Source: Chloranthus sessilifolius
Taxonomy: Eukaryota > Streptophyta > Magnoliopsida > Chloranthales > Chloranthaceae
NCBI GenBank assembly: GCA_021018995.1
Contig: CM037591.1
Span: 2,114,001-2,178,000, forward strand
Length of the DNA: 64,000 nt
Direction: 5' to 3'
Made by a program: the position numbers and the translations under genes. Shown in pieces: positions 45,901-53,700 of this stretch. Position 1 is the first letter of the stretch; the number at the start of each line of letters is the position of its first letter. The notes under the pieces were generated by a model. That model was not told the DNA's origin and did no database searches. It saw only the letters and a program-made list of their open reading frames with translations.

Positions 45901-47884
45901 TCAGAGTGTGGCCCCCCAACAGGAGAGGGGTTGGTAGAAGAGTGTGGACCCCTGATAAGAGTGGCGTGTTCTCGGTAAAATCCTTTTGTAATGTCCTGTG
46001 TGGTAGGCAGGCGGAGGCCATCTGGTTGGAAAGAGATGAAAGAATTTTTCGAATAATAGAAGAGATTACAAGTTGGTGATCAAGTTTGCCTTTCATAAAA
46101 TGGTGGGCGGGGTTGGGGGAGGGTAGCTGAAGGGAAGGAAGCTATGCAGAAAGGTAAGGAATGTTGGGAGGATTTTTTTTTAATTGGTGAGTGTTGGGAC
46201 GAGATGCTTTCCGGGTAGTTGTGTTCCTTGTGAGCTGTATTTCAACTGGGCACCATTTTGTTGGGGTTTCTGCTCCTAGCTCGTCCCACTGGTTTTTGGT
46301 CTTGTTTTTATGTTTTTTTAGCTACTTTTAGAGAACTGAATCAGGAATTCTCGTACTTAATCATCGGCTTGCGAACGAACATTGCAGAGTTCGGACCTAG
46401 CCATTAATGGAGAAGCTATGGGAGCGACGAAACCTGTGACTGTAGAAGATTCTATTGAAAATGAATCCGAATGATGGATTCATTGGGTGGGATGGTAGAA
46501 TAAACTAGGAACCGATTGATTTATTCTGAGAGGTCATACCCTACGAATGAAGCAACTATTGAATGAGTAAATATTCCCCAGGGAAACCCTTATTGGAATT
46601 GGATTGAAAAAATAAATAAGTAAATAAAAATTGGGTGATAAAGTAAAGGTCAAAATAAGGTTTTGTTATCAAAATCAAAGGCATGATCCATAACATAAAT
46701 AGAAATATATGTCTAGATGAATATATACAAGATATACAAATTGCTATGTGATAGATTTAATATCAATAAATCCCATAATCTAATTCAGTGGACTGTTCAT
46801 TAAATGCATGTGTTTGTGTATATATAATATTATGAATTGTTTCATTCGTAAGGAGCTCGATGGCCATGCATCAGCGTGTCAAGCATTTGATATAGTTTAT
46901 CTGACATCAGGTGGCTTGTCGACCACATGATCAAGCTTGGCTTTTCCAAGCCACTGTCTGAATGGATTGGTAGCAACCTAAAGAAAGCAGGGGAACCTGC
47001 GACATGGGTATTTGATCTTCATGGTGCTTCTGAAATGTTCAATTCCTTCAGGTAATCAGTTTCTTGGGCAATGTTCGGGTCCAACCCGTTGAATTCCATG
47101 TGGGGTTTAACTGATTTTAGAACTGTTGGATACAAGGGATTGTTGGCTTTCATGTTTTCCAACTTCGTAGGTTGACATGAAAGTATTTTCCATTTTGAAG
47201 TCCTTTCTATCCAAGGGTTTTAAAATCGGATGAATACTATTAGACCTGACCATTGCCCTCTGTTTCATTATCTTCACAAGAATGCAAGGGTTAGGAGAAA
47301 AGACAACTTGTACGATGGCTCCACCAGCAATCGACGAGCATGCTTACTGATCTGAACCGTCCAATGGTTGGGCCATAGTCCAAGGAATGCATCAATTGGA
47401 TGTTCCTAAATATCTGAATAGTCAACAGCTCACAAAAAGGTCAATTGATCGAAAGGTCATGATGGTTAGTCAGTGCGCCTTTTGGGCTATAACCAATTTG
47501 GTTTACCTAGTTGTTGCATTAGATCACGATCCATTTCCAGTTCTAACAAATGAAAGGTAGTTTTCCCATTTTTATTTTTACTTTTTGGTCTAAGAGATTG
47601 AAAATTGCAGGGAGACCAGCTATTGGTCTTTGTTAGATCACCCGCCCAAAGGGTTAGAGATCGCAATCGTGCGTGCGGAAAACAGTGACCGGTGGTCTCT
47701 GCCTGTGATCCAACGGCTTGAAAGCGTCAGTAGCAAGGTAGAGGGTTCTGTGAAGGGAAAGGTTTCGCTCCACATTCTTCCAAATTCTGGGCATTGGGTA
47801 CACATGGATAATCCAAATGGACTGCTCGAGATCATGGCTCCCAACATCGTTTCGTTGGATTCTTCCCAATCTTCTGGTTTCTAA
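20409..47884 (+). CDS. ABHD11-like alpha/beta hydrolase
   Basis: Five exons join in frame with GT-AG sites: 20409-20679, 34021-34259, 38370-38482, 46911-47051 and 47611-47884. They give 345 aa. [10 protein letters not shown] (63-72) forms the oxyanion strand. VVGHSMGG (139-146) holds the nucleophile Ser143. D281 in ENSDRW is the likely acid, and H316 in SGHWVH is the catalytic His. The triad is complete, so the enzyme should be active. [11 protein letters not shown] (171-181) and the ends match the plant family that includes, from memory, Arabidopsis At4g10030. It is related to animal ABHD11. The substrate is not known to me. The first 45 residues are Arg/Ser-rich with few acids, like an organelle transit peptide (inferred). 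A second Met at codon 3 is an alternative start. Introns are 13.3, 4.1, 8.4 and 0.6 kb. The first and third hold most of the transposons of this window, yet the reading frame is clean. Confidence 0.95.
20705..21015. mobile_element. MITE family also at 1.8 and 39.6 kb
   Basis: Blocks shared with 39608-39910, in the same order: TGGAGCTCCACGT, AGTCAAACAATGATTGATTTCAAT, CAAGGC, GAGATGAGTTT, GATGATATAAACAA, TACCAAAACACTG and GTGCCACGTGGAGCT. The outer inverted ends have decayed. It lies 25 bp into intron 1 of the hydrolase. Confidence 0.7.
21016..21080. repeat. (TA)n microsatellite
   Basis: About 32 AT units. It makes Ile-Tyr frames on both strands that are not genes. Confidence 0.95.
21081..21819. 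other. Intron 1 DNA without clear features
   Basis: GGGTTGCAAATAGGCCGGATTGGG at 21717 resembles the left end of a TAGGGTTGCAAAT-type hAT MITE, but no right end is seen. Nothing else is recognised. Confidence 0.45.
21823..23221. mobile_element. PIF/Harbinger-like (Tourist-type) element
   Basis: The termini GGGCTTGTTTGATTGCA and (reverse strand) GGGCGTGTTTGATTGCA match at 16 of 17 bases. Both flanks carry TTA, the usual Harbinger target duplication. It is 1.4 kb, encodes no transposase, and carries AAACACGT/AACGCGT words near the ends. A GTATCGG-word MITE (22408-22645) is nested in it. Confidence 0.75.
22408..22645. mobile_element. hAT MITE, GTATCGG words, nested
   Basis: The termini CAAGGTATCAAAA(A/T)CGG form an inverted pair. 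Flanks ATCATAAA and ATCATAAC match at 7 of 8 bases. Inside are GGTATCGGTATCGG, a 55-bp (TA)n and CGGCCGATACGGATACGG words. It sits inside the Harbinger-like element. Confidence 0.85.
23225..23720. other. Intron 1 DNA with MITE fragments
   Basis: GGCACCAAAACACATGTTTGGGTGCCAC at 23347-23374 is a near-palindrome that also occurs in the 20.7-kb MITE family. No coding feature is seen. Confidence 0.45.
24172..24300. repeat. Array of TAGATCTACC palindromic units
   Basis: About six units of 20-22 bp, each around GGTAGATCTACC or ATAGATCTAT (both palindromic or nearly so) joined by AAATTTA(T/A). It lies inside the 23826-24919 MITE. Confidence 0.8.
24555..24800. repeat. Array of AATTATCGTCCGATAATT units
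   Basis: At least six copies or half copies of ATTATC(G/A)TCCGATA(A/C) with AATT linkers. Some variants read CCGTATCGGATGATAATTTG. The core ATTATCG..CGATAAT is an inverted repeat around TCC. It lies inside the same MITE. Confidence 0.8.
25012..25190 (+). pseudogene. rpoC2: Nuclear copy of a plastid rpoC2 fragment
   Basis: Translation gives [17 protein letters not shown], a [17 protein letters not shown] block and, after a 1-base shift, [15 protein letters not shown]. In order and spacing these match the C-terminal region of plastid RNA polymerase subunit beta'' (rpoC2). There is an in-frame stop after HVD, a G-run indel and a lost part of the 'GTG' motif. It is dead and covers only about 60 codons. 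It counts as plastid DNA in the nucleus, next to a (TA)n tract in intron 1. Confidence 0.75.
25191..25685. other. Unassigned intron sequence, 91-codon open frame
   Basis: An open frame 25198-25473 (+) follows the rpoC2 fragment directly. Its product is basic at the N-terminus and I recognise no domain. It may be filler captured with the plastid DNA or part of an unknown element. Confidence 0.35.
25690..26815 (+). pseudogene. RTE-type LINE reverse transcriptase remnant
   Basis: Blocks in order match plant RTE-clade LINEs. [18 protein letters not shown] at about 25845 matches the 'VRT..G.t..F.i.iGLHQGS' block. [18 protein letters not shown], then the active-site region with SENDVLIA where FADD is expected, follow near 25925-26010. 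Next come [23 protein letters not shown] (26075), [13 protein letters not shown] and [11 protein letters not shown]. The end is [19 protein letters not shown] followed by (GAT)n, a typical RTE 3' end. Frameshifts, stops and loss of the catalytic Asp pair make it inactive. It is 5'-truncated. Confidence 0.85.
26816..27134. other. Intron DNA between LINE and hAT
   Basis: AT-rich, with no feature that I can support. Confidence 0.5.
30620..31020. repeat. Foldback repeat, GATCTTGAGACCATG arms
   Basis: Left-arm blocks CTTGAGACCATGA, TGGATTCCACGTG and AGATCCCCAAAAA recur inverted and in reverse order on the right (TTTTTGGGGATCT, CATGTGGAATCCA, TCATGGTCTCAAG). Related copies are at 40060-40345 and 57900-58290. 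The unit ends with GGGCGTGAATAGAGCTACCCTT. Confidence 0.85.
31020..31260. repeat. Second foldback-family segment
   Basis: It shares GTTGAATCA(G/A)ATAATA(G/A)C(C/T)TTTGACT and ATCATATGATTTAA-like blocks with 31940-32060 and 50850-51010. It lies inside the nested hAT. Confidence 0.55.
32895..34020. other. End of hydrolase intron 1
   Basis: AT-rich DNA with no gene. The acceptor TTGTTTGCAG at 34011-34020 starts exon 2. Confidence 0.6.
34455..34695. repeat. TTTTCCGAAAAA-word repeat
   Basis: It is built of TTTTTTCGAAAAAA, TTTTCCGAAAAATTCCC, TTTTTTCGGAAAAAAAATA and ACCTGTGTTTTTTCAGAAAC. It has no definable ends. It lies in hydrolase intron 2. Confidence 0.6.
34700..35355. other. Hydrolase intron 2, no clear feature
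   Basis: AT-rich, stops in all frames. I see nothing that I can support. Confidence 0.55.
35357..37430 (-). pseudogene. L1-type LINE, internally deleted
   Basis: Minus-strand blocks appear in L1 order. [16 protein letters not shown] (about 37300) is the pre-RT motif. [21 protein letters not shown] and MNIEKTT (36960-36860) correspond to the post-RT 'F...SGLkiN..KS' block. [13 protein letters not shown] lies near 36340. [11 protein letters not shown] motif lies near 35970, then [18 protein letters not shown] (about 35790), the zf-RVT zinc ribbon. A T-run at 35357-35369 is the A tail on the other strand. The catalytic RT core (YADD) is missing between about 37140 and 36980, and stops are many. 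Confidence 0.85.
37660..37985. repeat. GAGTCGAGT-word repeat
   Basis: It opens with GTCATCGAGTAACTCAGCC and has GAGTCTGAGTCGAGTAG, GAGTCGAAGTGAGTCGAG, AACTCGACTCAGCTGA and TTTCGAGTCAGTC. It looks like another word-built MITE, but I do not see a target duplication. Confidence 0.5.
37986..38369. other. End of hydrolase intron 2
   Basis: No supported feature. Exon 3 begins at 38370 after GCAGAACAG. Confidence 0.55.
38989..39352. mobile_element. hAT MITE, GGTTCGG/CCGAAA words
   Basis: The right end (reverse strand) TAGGGGTGCAAATAAAAACCG matches a shorter left end TAGTGCAAATTCAG. A perfect 8-bp duplication CTTTGTAG flanks the element (38981-38988, 39353-39360). Its 364 bp are packed with GGTTTCGGTT, CCGAACC and GGTTCGGTTCGG words. 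Two long open frames across it are word artefacts. It lies in hydrolase intron 3. Confidence 0.93.
39415..39520. repeat. Short hairpin, about 38-bp arms
   Basis: TCGTGTCATGGGGCAACAGC... on the left pairs with ...GGGTTGTTGCTCCATGATTCGA on the right, with AGTCATGG/CCATGACT and TTGTCATTAG near the loop. (TA)n tracts flank it on both sides and a G13 tract precedes it. Confidence 0.75.
39524..39590. repeat. (TA)n microsatellite
   Basis: About 30 AT units, directly after the hairpin. Confidence 0.95.
39608..39910. mobile_element. MITE with TTCCGTCCTCCA termini
   Basis: The termini TTCCGTCCTCCA (left) and TGGAGGACGGAA (right) are exact inverted repeats. 303 bp, with relatives at 1768-2030 and 20705-21015. 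No target duplication is seen. It includes GGTGCCACGTGGAGCTCC. Confidence 0.8.
39919..39990. repeat. (CA)n-(TA)n compound microsatellite
   Basis: About 10 CA units followed by about 24 TA units. Confidence 0.95.
40060..40345. repeat. Foldback repeat related to 30.6 kb
   Basis: Left arm: AGATCAGACGATGG, TGATCTTCCACACAA, CTTGAGATCATGTC, ACGGTCA and GTCACAGATCCCCAAAATATG. The right arm repeats these inverted, in reverse order, down to CCATTGTCTGATCC. This should fold into a hairpin of about 130-bp arms. Confidence 0.85.
40440..44725 (+). pseudogene. Ty1/copia gag-pol remnant
   Basis: Blocks in copia order: gag ([11 protein letters not shown] near 40505, [16 protein letters not shown] near 40905); two CCHC knuckles [14 protein letters not shown] and [14 protein letters not shown] (41150, 41303); protease [11 protein letters not shown] (41615) where D-S-G-A-S/T is decayed; GAG-pre-integrase [11 protein letters not shown] (42035); integrase core [21 protein letters not shown] and NGVAERKH (42285-42520); RT from about 43255 ([36 protein letters not shown]); RNase H to about 44600 ([26 protein letters not shown]). 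Many stops and shifts occur. The RT box reads YVDE instead of YVDD, and the HHCC motif has Tyr for its last Cys. The element lacks a 5' LTR. Confidence 0.95.
41117..41422 (+). repeat. In-frame 153-bp tandem duplication of zinc knuckle
   Basis: Two copies start at GGTGGTAGGGGAC (41117 and 41270), a period of 153 bp or exactly 51 codons. The duplication doubles the CCHC knuckle and its downstream linker without breaking the gag frame. Confidence 0.9.
44718..44920 (+). mobile_element. Copia polypurine tract and 3' LTR
   Basis: GAGGGGG (polypurine tract) is followed by the LTR start TGTTAGAGTTATTTG at 44726. The LTR has CTATAAATTG-like and TATATAG motifs and ends near 44911 (TACA) or 44922 (TGTACA). 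No copy of this sequence occurs upstream of gag. Confidence 0.75.
44925..46330 (+). pseudogene. L1-type LINE remnant, split
   Basis: Frames from 44935 read [15 protein letters not shown], then [13 protein letters not shown] (to 45050). These are the L1 'K.HLV.W' and 'GGLGI....MN' blocks. The next block, [34 protein letters not shown], is displaced to 45615-45755. About 550 bp of unrelated DNA lies between (about 45055-45600). EIDSVISLL, a FSVKSF block and [10 protein letters not shown] follow. The 3' end near 46270-46330 is typical of plant L1. It is dead. It lies in hydrolase intron 3 just after the copia LTR. Confidence 0.8.
46335..46625. other. Possible plastid-derived sequence
   Basis: The stretch with GGAGAAGCTATGGGAGCGACG, TGACTGTAGAAGATTCTATTG and ATGAAGCAACTATTGAATGAG reads like plastid intron or spacer DNA that I recall. 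I cannot assign it to a gene. No reading frame is open. Confidence 0.35.
46626..46910. other. End of hydrolase intron 3
   Basis: AT-rich. Acceptor CTGACATCAG at 46901-46910. No other feature. Confidence 0.6.
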
Positions 47885-48458
47885 GGTATGGGCGACGTGT
47901 CATGGATGGTTTAGCATGTTAAAGGATTTTATGAAATTTTTGCATGCTTTGAATAATTGATGACCAGTCATTCTTGCTAGATTTGTGTTCTACTTCTGAT
48001 TAGAAGATTCCAAATTCTGGGATAGTCAAGGAGTCTAGTTTGCAACAATGTGCATCACTTGCTACTTGTAAATTGCATCAGCTGGTACTAGGTACCCAAC
48101 CCAAGTTTCGGCCGTGGCGCTGTTTAATCTCCTTTTCTCCAAATGGTCAAATTTCCGAAAGTTCACTTTCGGTGTTCAAAATTATCAGCGTGTATACCAA
48201 GATTGTTGGTTTGAGATTGACCTAAGTGCCACCTCCCGCACTCAGATCAGGTACCTCATACGTGTAGCTGCCCTCAATAATTGGGTAGGCGCGAACAGAG
48301 CTACCCTAATTCAAAAGATGTAGCAACAAATCAATAAGAACTATAAGGAATCCATCCCACAAAAAAAACACTAACTGTGAGAATCAAAACTAAGAATCCA
48401 TTGAAATTAAGAACCCATTGGGGTTGGGCCTGCAGCTACAATATTATTGTAAATGTAA
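47885..48458. other. 3' flank of the hydrolase gene
   Basis: No canonical AATAAA lies close to the stop codon. AATAAT is at 47953. GTAGGCGCGAACAGAGCTACCCT at about 48283-48305 is the end block of the foldback family. Nothing else is supported. Confidence 0.5.
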
Positions 48459-48480
48459 GGGGGGGGGGGGGGGGGGGGGG
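48459..48480 (+). repeat. G22 homopolymer
   Basis: Twenty-two consecutive G, able to form a G-quadruplex. It precedes GGGTATCCAGCTTCAGAGCAC, a block that returns at 48534 and 56708. Confidence 0.95.
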
Positions 48481-48529
48481 ACGGGTATCCAGCTTCAGAG
48501 CACGGGACTAATTTTTATTTTTATTTTAA

Positions 48530-48900
48530 TAACGGGGTATCCAGCTTAGAGCACCCGACCAAGAGATTTAGGTTGTGTTTTGGATAGCTCTTCGGAGGCA
48601 AAGAGCAGCTCTCTAGTCTAGTGCAGAGCACTTTTGTACGGGATTGTGATTGGTTGCAAGTGCTCTTAGGTCTCTCAAGAGAGGGAGAGTTGAATTTGGT
48701 TCTCTTTAAAAGAGTAATTTACACTTATTCTTTGGCTCCAAAGAGCAATCCTAAACATAGCCTTATCCTTGGCGCAGTAGCCAGGCCCACGCCTCAAGAA
48801 GCCAAGGTTATAAGTTAAATCCCACCCTTGTTGGCCACTCGTAGGGATTTATTCCCTAGTGATAGGTACATGTGATGTGTCGGTATTGCATGTATCTGGG
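48530..48900. repeat. SINE-related remnants
   Basis: GGGTATCCAGCTTAGAGCACCCGACC (48535) matches the non-tRNA part of the SINE at 55318-55529. A box A-like TGGCGCAGTAGCCAGGC and a box B-like AGGTTATAAGTTAAATCCC lie at 48769-48820. Confidence 0.4.
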
Positions 48901-49224
48901 ACTTACTTACAAAACCACATACTAATAAAGCCGATCGTATAACGCATTGTTTCAAATATCGGCCGATCCTGATGCAAATTTGCTGAGTAGGATTGGTTGT
49001 GGTCCAAATGATCTTGATCGGTTGATGTTATCCATGGCTTCTTCCTTCCACTTTCTCTATATCGAGAATGAGAGTTTATCGTAAAAATAAAAATAAAAAA
49101 GTTGTAATTTAAAAACCTTTTTATTTATTTTTTAATCAATAGAAGGTGATAATACGGGTAGGAAGCAGGCTGCTTTACAGAAGCTGCTCACTTCTACTAA
49201 AGAGTAGATAAGACGTTGGAGTGC

Positions 49225-49530
49225 TATGTGACTCGGTACTTGGTAGGGGTTGTTGTGTAACAAGCCACATTGTAAGATCCACGCCCCCTAGTGCCGAGCG
49301 AGTACGGAGTGACTTGGTAGGGGTTGTTGTGTTACAAGTGCATAGTGCCCACTCGCAAGATCCACGTCACCTAGTGCTGGTTGTTGTCTAACAAGTGAAT
49401 AATGCCCGATCGTAAGATCCACGCACCAATGCCCACTCGTAAGATCCATGTCACCTAGTGCCACGTGACTTGGTAGGGGTTGTCGTGTAACAAGTGCATA
49501 ATGCCCACTTGTAAGATCCACATCACCTAC
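49225..49530. repeat. Degenerate tandem repeat, 4 units of about 55-90 bp
   Basis: Each unit carries some of GTGACTTGGTAGGGGTTGT, GTGT(A/T)ACAAGTGCATA, TGCCCACT(C/T)GTAAGATCCA and TCACCTAGTGC. The minus-strand frame through it is an artefact. Confidence 0.85.
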
Positions 49531-49929
49531 GTGTAAAACACATACGCGTAAAATATTGCGACTGAAAATAATCTTCTTGATCTGACTCAAAGTTGTCAAC
49601 TACAATATATTGGACTTACATGTAGTTGTTAATTTTAGATGGTATTTGATAGCTTTGAATCTTACAATGGAGATCCTTTTGTCCCCAAATTTTTTATATC
49701 AACGATCTTTCGATCATGGCATACCCATCAAATAGTTCAATAATGATTTTACATGGCATGCATCCGAAAAGGTGACCAGAGTATCAAGTTACCTAGCTCT
49801 CTGGCCGCTTACCTGATACAAGCTCATCCATCAAATTCTAATCAAAGGCAATCTCCTAAAATTGTAACTCTCACAAAAGTTGAGGACTAACATCCTACTT
49901 TTAACTTTACCACTTCAAATCCGATATGT

Positions 49930-50068
49930 CGAACCGAAATTTCAGCAGAAATTTCGGTCGATAATTTCTCCTCCATATAAATTTGGATCAAAATTTTGGT
50001 TCAAGTTATTGTTTCGGTGGGGAGCAAAACTGAAACGATTTGGCCGATAACTCAAATTTTGCACTATG
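49930..50068. mobile_element. Truncated TTTCG-word MITE (CATAGT subfamily)
   Basis: The right end is (reverse strand) CATAGTGCAAAATTTGAG. The interior has CCGAAATTTCAGC, AAATTTCGG and GTTTCGG words. The left end is not found. Confidence 0.6.
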
Positions 50069-51330
50069 ATAGTATTAACCTATTAGGCATATATTTAGAG
50101 GGAAGAAAAATTCCACTCTCCCCCCAATACAGAAGAAACATTTTTCTTTGTCAATGAGAAGTCGTCAAAGCAATAGAAAAACCATCTCCTCTTCTGATGC
50201 GTTCTTCAATCTATAGCTTTTATTTTACTTTATTAAAGTTCATAGACACTCTCTCCCTAGAAACCCTCTCTCACAATGCTTTCTCGAAACCTTATCCTAA
50301 AGGCTCGGGAGGCAGTTGGGCCCTGAACTTTTGAAAACATGTGTACTATGTCTCATAGGCATAGGCAAGCTGTAACACCTCTTGTTGTCTGAGTGTCTTT
50401 TTGGATTTACACAGAAGTCATGTCTCTTAAATTAATGTACCTCATGTAGGATGAAACAACAATTCTTTATTTTATATTATTATTTAAATTTGAAAGGACA
50501 CAACCTTTCACTTATGAAGTATAAATTATTTTATTATATTGTTCTAATTAGACCAATTGGGCTTGACCCGATGGTGTCAAGCTCAAGCCCGCTCATAGCC
50601 GAGACCCAAACTTCTTCAAGTCTGATTCGACAGACGCGTGCACGCGAGTAAGTGTAGAAAGGAGCGTATATAGTGCGCTCCCTTTACACGATGTGAGGCT
50701 TTTCCCGCTAAAATTGTTTTTTTTTTGTTTGGGAGTCATTAGTTGCACTCACGAAACTTTGGCCTCTGACCAAAAATTAAAAAAGACTTAATATTTTAGG
50801 GACATATAAAAACACAATCTGAGCCGTATGATTTTAAGTTCATAATTGAAGCAAAATATGATATTCATCATATAATCTATTGTAGTCAACTGTTGAATCA
50901 AATAATAACTTTTGACTATATTTAATCATATAATGAAGATTACATTTCACACTATTCTTTTTTAAATAATATCTTTAAATTATGGCCTTCAAATTAAAAG
51001 GTTTAGATGATTTTTATATAGTAGACGTCGTTAAACTTGTAAGTCTTTGTTGTAAATTCGATGCAAGGCCAAGTTTCCGAGTTCAAGTAATGGCCCCTTT
51101 TCCCTATTACACCTAGCAAGTTTACGGTGTAACTCATATGCACTACAATCGGAATTTGGACTTTTGCTAATGGCGATGCCCTCGAGCGAGGAGCATTGAG
51201 GTTAGAGAGGTAAGAGGTTTAAATCCCATGCAAGATATAAATAAAATAAAAATATCAAATATATACTAATGTATATCATATAAAATATTTTATTATATTC
51301 AAAATATTCAAACTACACTTCATTAAAGAA
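50069..51330. other. Intergenic DNA with foldback-family piece
   Basis: 50780-51010 shares CAACTGTTGAATCAAATAATA and nearby blocks with 31090-31250. The rest shows nothing that I can support. Confidence 0.5.
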
Positions 51331-51331
51331 A

Positions 51332-51505
51332 AAAGAAAGTCCAATTTGGAAATATGATTATCAACATTGACTTTAACCCAACAGCAAACTCTATGAAGTG
51401 GCTAAATAGGGTCTTTCTAAAGAAAGCCCAATTTGGAAATATGATTATCAACATTGACTTTAACCCAATAGCAAACTCTATGAAGTGGCTAAATAGGGTC
51501 TCTCT
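51332..51505. repeat. 87-bp tandem duplication
   Basis: Two nearly identical copies (51332-51418, 51419-51505) contain CCAATTTGGAAATATGATTA and AGTGGCTAAATAGGGTCT. The few differences suggest a recent event. Confidence 0.95.
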
Positions 51506-52780
51506 GCTTCATCTTAGCCATATTATTCATCTTAATCTAGAGAGTCTATCATGACCTGAAATTTTACCCCATTTCGAAAGCCTAAAACTTCGAGTGATGA
51601 CCCGCACACATTTCAGATACGCTAAACTGACATCCATAATCAGAGTTCTCACGCTAACATGATTCCATAAAATTTGTGAATCCAATAAAAAGAACAAAAC
51701 ATAAGGGCAAACAAAAATATGAATAAATGCAATAAAAATCCAAGTAACCTACTAATCAAAAGAAAATAAAATCAGAAATAAGTTCAAAATACGAGGCTAT
51801 GAATCAACAATAATTGTACCAAACGAATCTCGGTACTGAAACTACTACTATCAATAAATTGCACTCAGGTCAAAATCAACACCAAAATCTTCCTGGTGCT
51901 CTGCAGCGTCGCCCACCTAAGGCTCCTGGTGCTCTGCGTCCATAAGGTCGACAAAATCAGTGTCAGCAGGATCTGAATAGCCAACGTCCACTCCATCGAT
52001 ATAATCACATGAAATAACAAATGCAACGAGGGCTAAATTGTTAAACAAAGCACAACTCAGTGAATATACCACCAATCTACCTTACACTACTCAGGTGCAT
52101 TGTGGGTGCATCTCATGAGTGATAATAATAATTTGACAACATATAAGAATAAAAGAATGAAATAATAATTTCTTCGGTATCATAAAGTTCGTATTATATC
52201 ATAAATGCAAGACTATGAGCTATACACACTTCAGTCCTAAAGTATCTCACCATACTTCATAAACATAACATAACTTATTATTATCATGTTACATGTGTCT
52301 ATACATCGCATTGACGTACCTACATACTTGTAATCCTAATATGATGTTTGTTAGAGTCGCTGCTCTAGCCTATCATACGAGGATCACCATAGTAGTTTAC
52401 TACCATAACATACCACCCTTCATAACATAACATACTCATACACCCTATTCGGTCACAGAAGACGACCGACAAACGTAACTTATAATATACTTATACTATC
52501 TTCTCTGATACTTGTCTGACTATAGACATTGTGACCCTTACAGTTGCTACGCAAGGAACAACACATACAAACTTAAGTTTTTAATCTTATGTTGGCTTAC
52601 ACGGCGATGTCTTATTATCATACTCTTATTTTAACAACTAACTTAACATTAAACTTATCCTCAAACAAAACCTACGCTTAATCTATCATATTTAAGACTC
52701 ATGGGTGATGAGATCACCGTATATGGTACTGTGTACGATATCACATTGAATTCATACTCACCACAGTCGTCATGATGTCC

Positions 52781-52912
52781 CATACCACAATGAGTTGTGA
52801 GGCATGTGAATATGGTGTGGTCCCGGCTTCAATATCATCTCAGCACCATACCACCATGAGTTGTGAGGCATGCGAATACGGTGTGATCTCTGCTTCAATA
52901 TCATCTCAGCGA
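52781..52912. repeat. 66-bp tandem duplication inside the solo LTR
   Basis: Two copies with CATACCAC(A/C)ATGAGTTGTGAGGCATG and GCTTCAATATCATCTCAGC (52781, 52847). Confidence 0.95.
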
Positions 52913-53479
52913 ATCACTACGCCCAAGCATACACATGATCTTACACACTCGTAACTCGTACAACATAACCAAGATGAAAGCATAGAACTATGCTTACGTA
53001 ATGGATAAATTTACATTCAAGATTACGTTATATATATATAAAATACCAATACAAGTATAGAATAAAGTAATTATTAGTATACGTGAAATTGAGAACGTGG
53101 AGGTTAGAGTTCGATTTTCACGAGAGCATCGAATTTGTAAATCTACATGTTATCGCGAATATCGTATTGAAGTAATCGAATTAATATATAGATTACTATG
53201 ATCGAATGATTAAATTGAAAGATATCGCAGTTCTAAGTTAGGTAAATCACAACCATCTATTGAAAACCTACTTGTGATTAATATACCGTAAAGTTTTGGG
53301 CGTGATAAATTGGGGTAGAGTACTTAGTATTCCTCCAAAAGACATCGATGCTTTGGGACACCAGACTTCTAATTGGGTATGAAATTTGAGTCAAAAACCT
53401 CGCGGGTCAAGACTCAAATCGGGTGTATAAAAGAGCATAAAGGAGGCATACACCGCATTGTAGTCTAAAAGAGCATTAG

Positions 53480-53700
53480 CATGTTGAAAAATCGATCGAT
53501 AGAAATTATAAAGTGAAATTGCTATATCTATTCGGGCGCAAATCGATCGATTGGATTTGGAATCGATTGATCACAAATTTAATGAAATGAAGTCATTTGG
53601 TTCAGTTTAGAATCAATCGAAATTATAAAGTGAAATTGGTAATGTAGTTCAGTCTAGAATCGATTGATTACAAATAAGAATCGATCAATCGAATTCAAAA
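53480..53700. repeat. AATCGATCGATT-word zone inside the solo LTR
   Basis: AAATCGATCGATAG, AAATCGATCGATTGG, AATCGATTGATCAC, AGAATCGATTGATTAC and GAATCGATCAATCG occur within 220 bp. Two stretches of AAATTATAAAGTGAAATTG also repeat. Confidence 0.75.
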
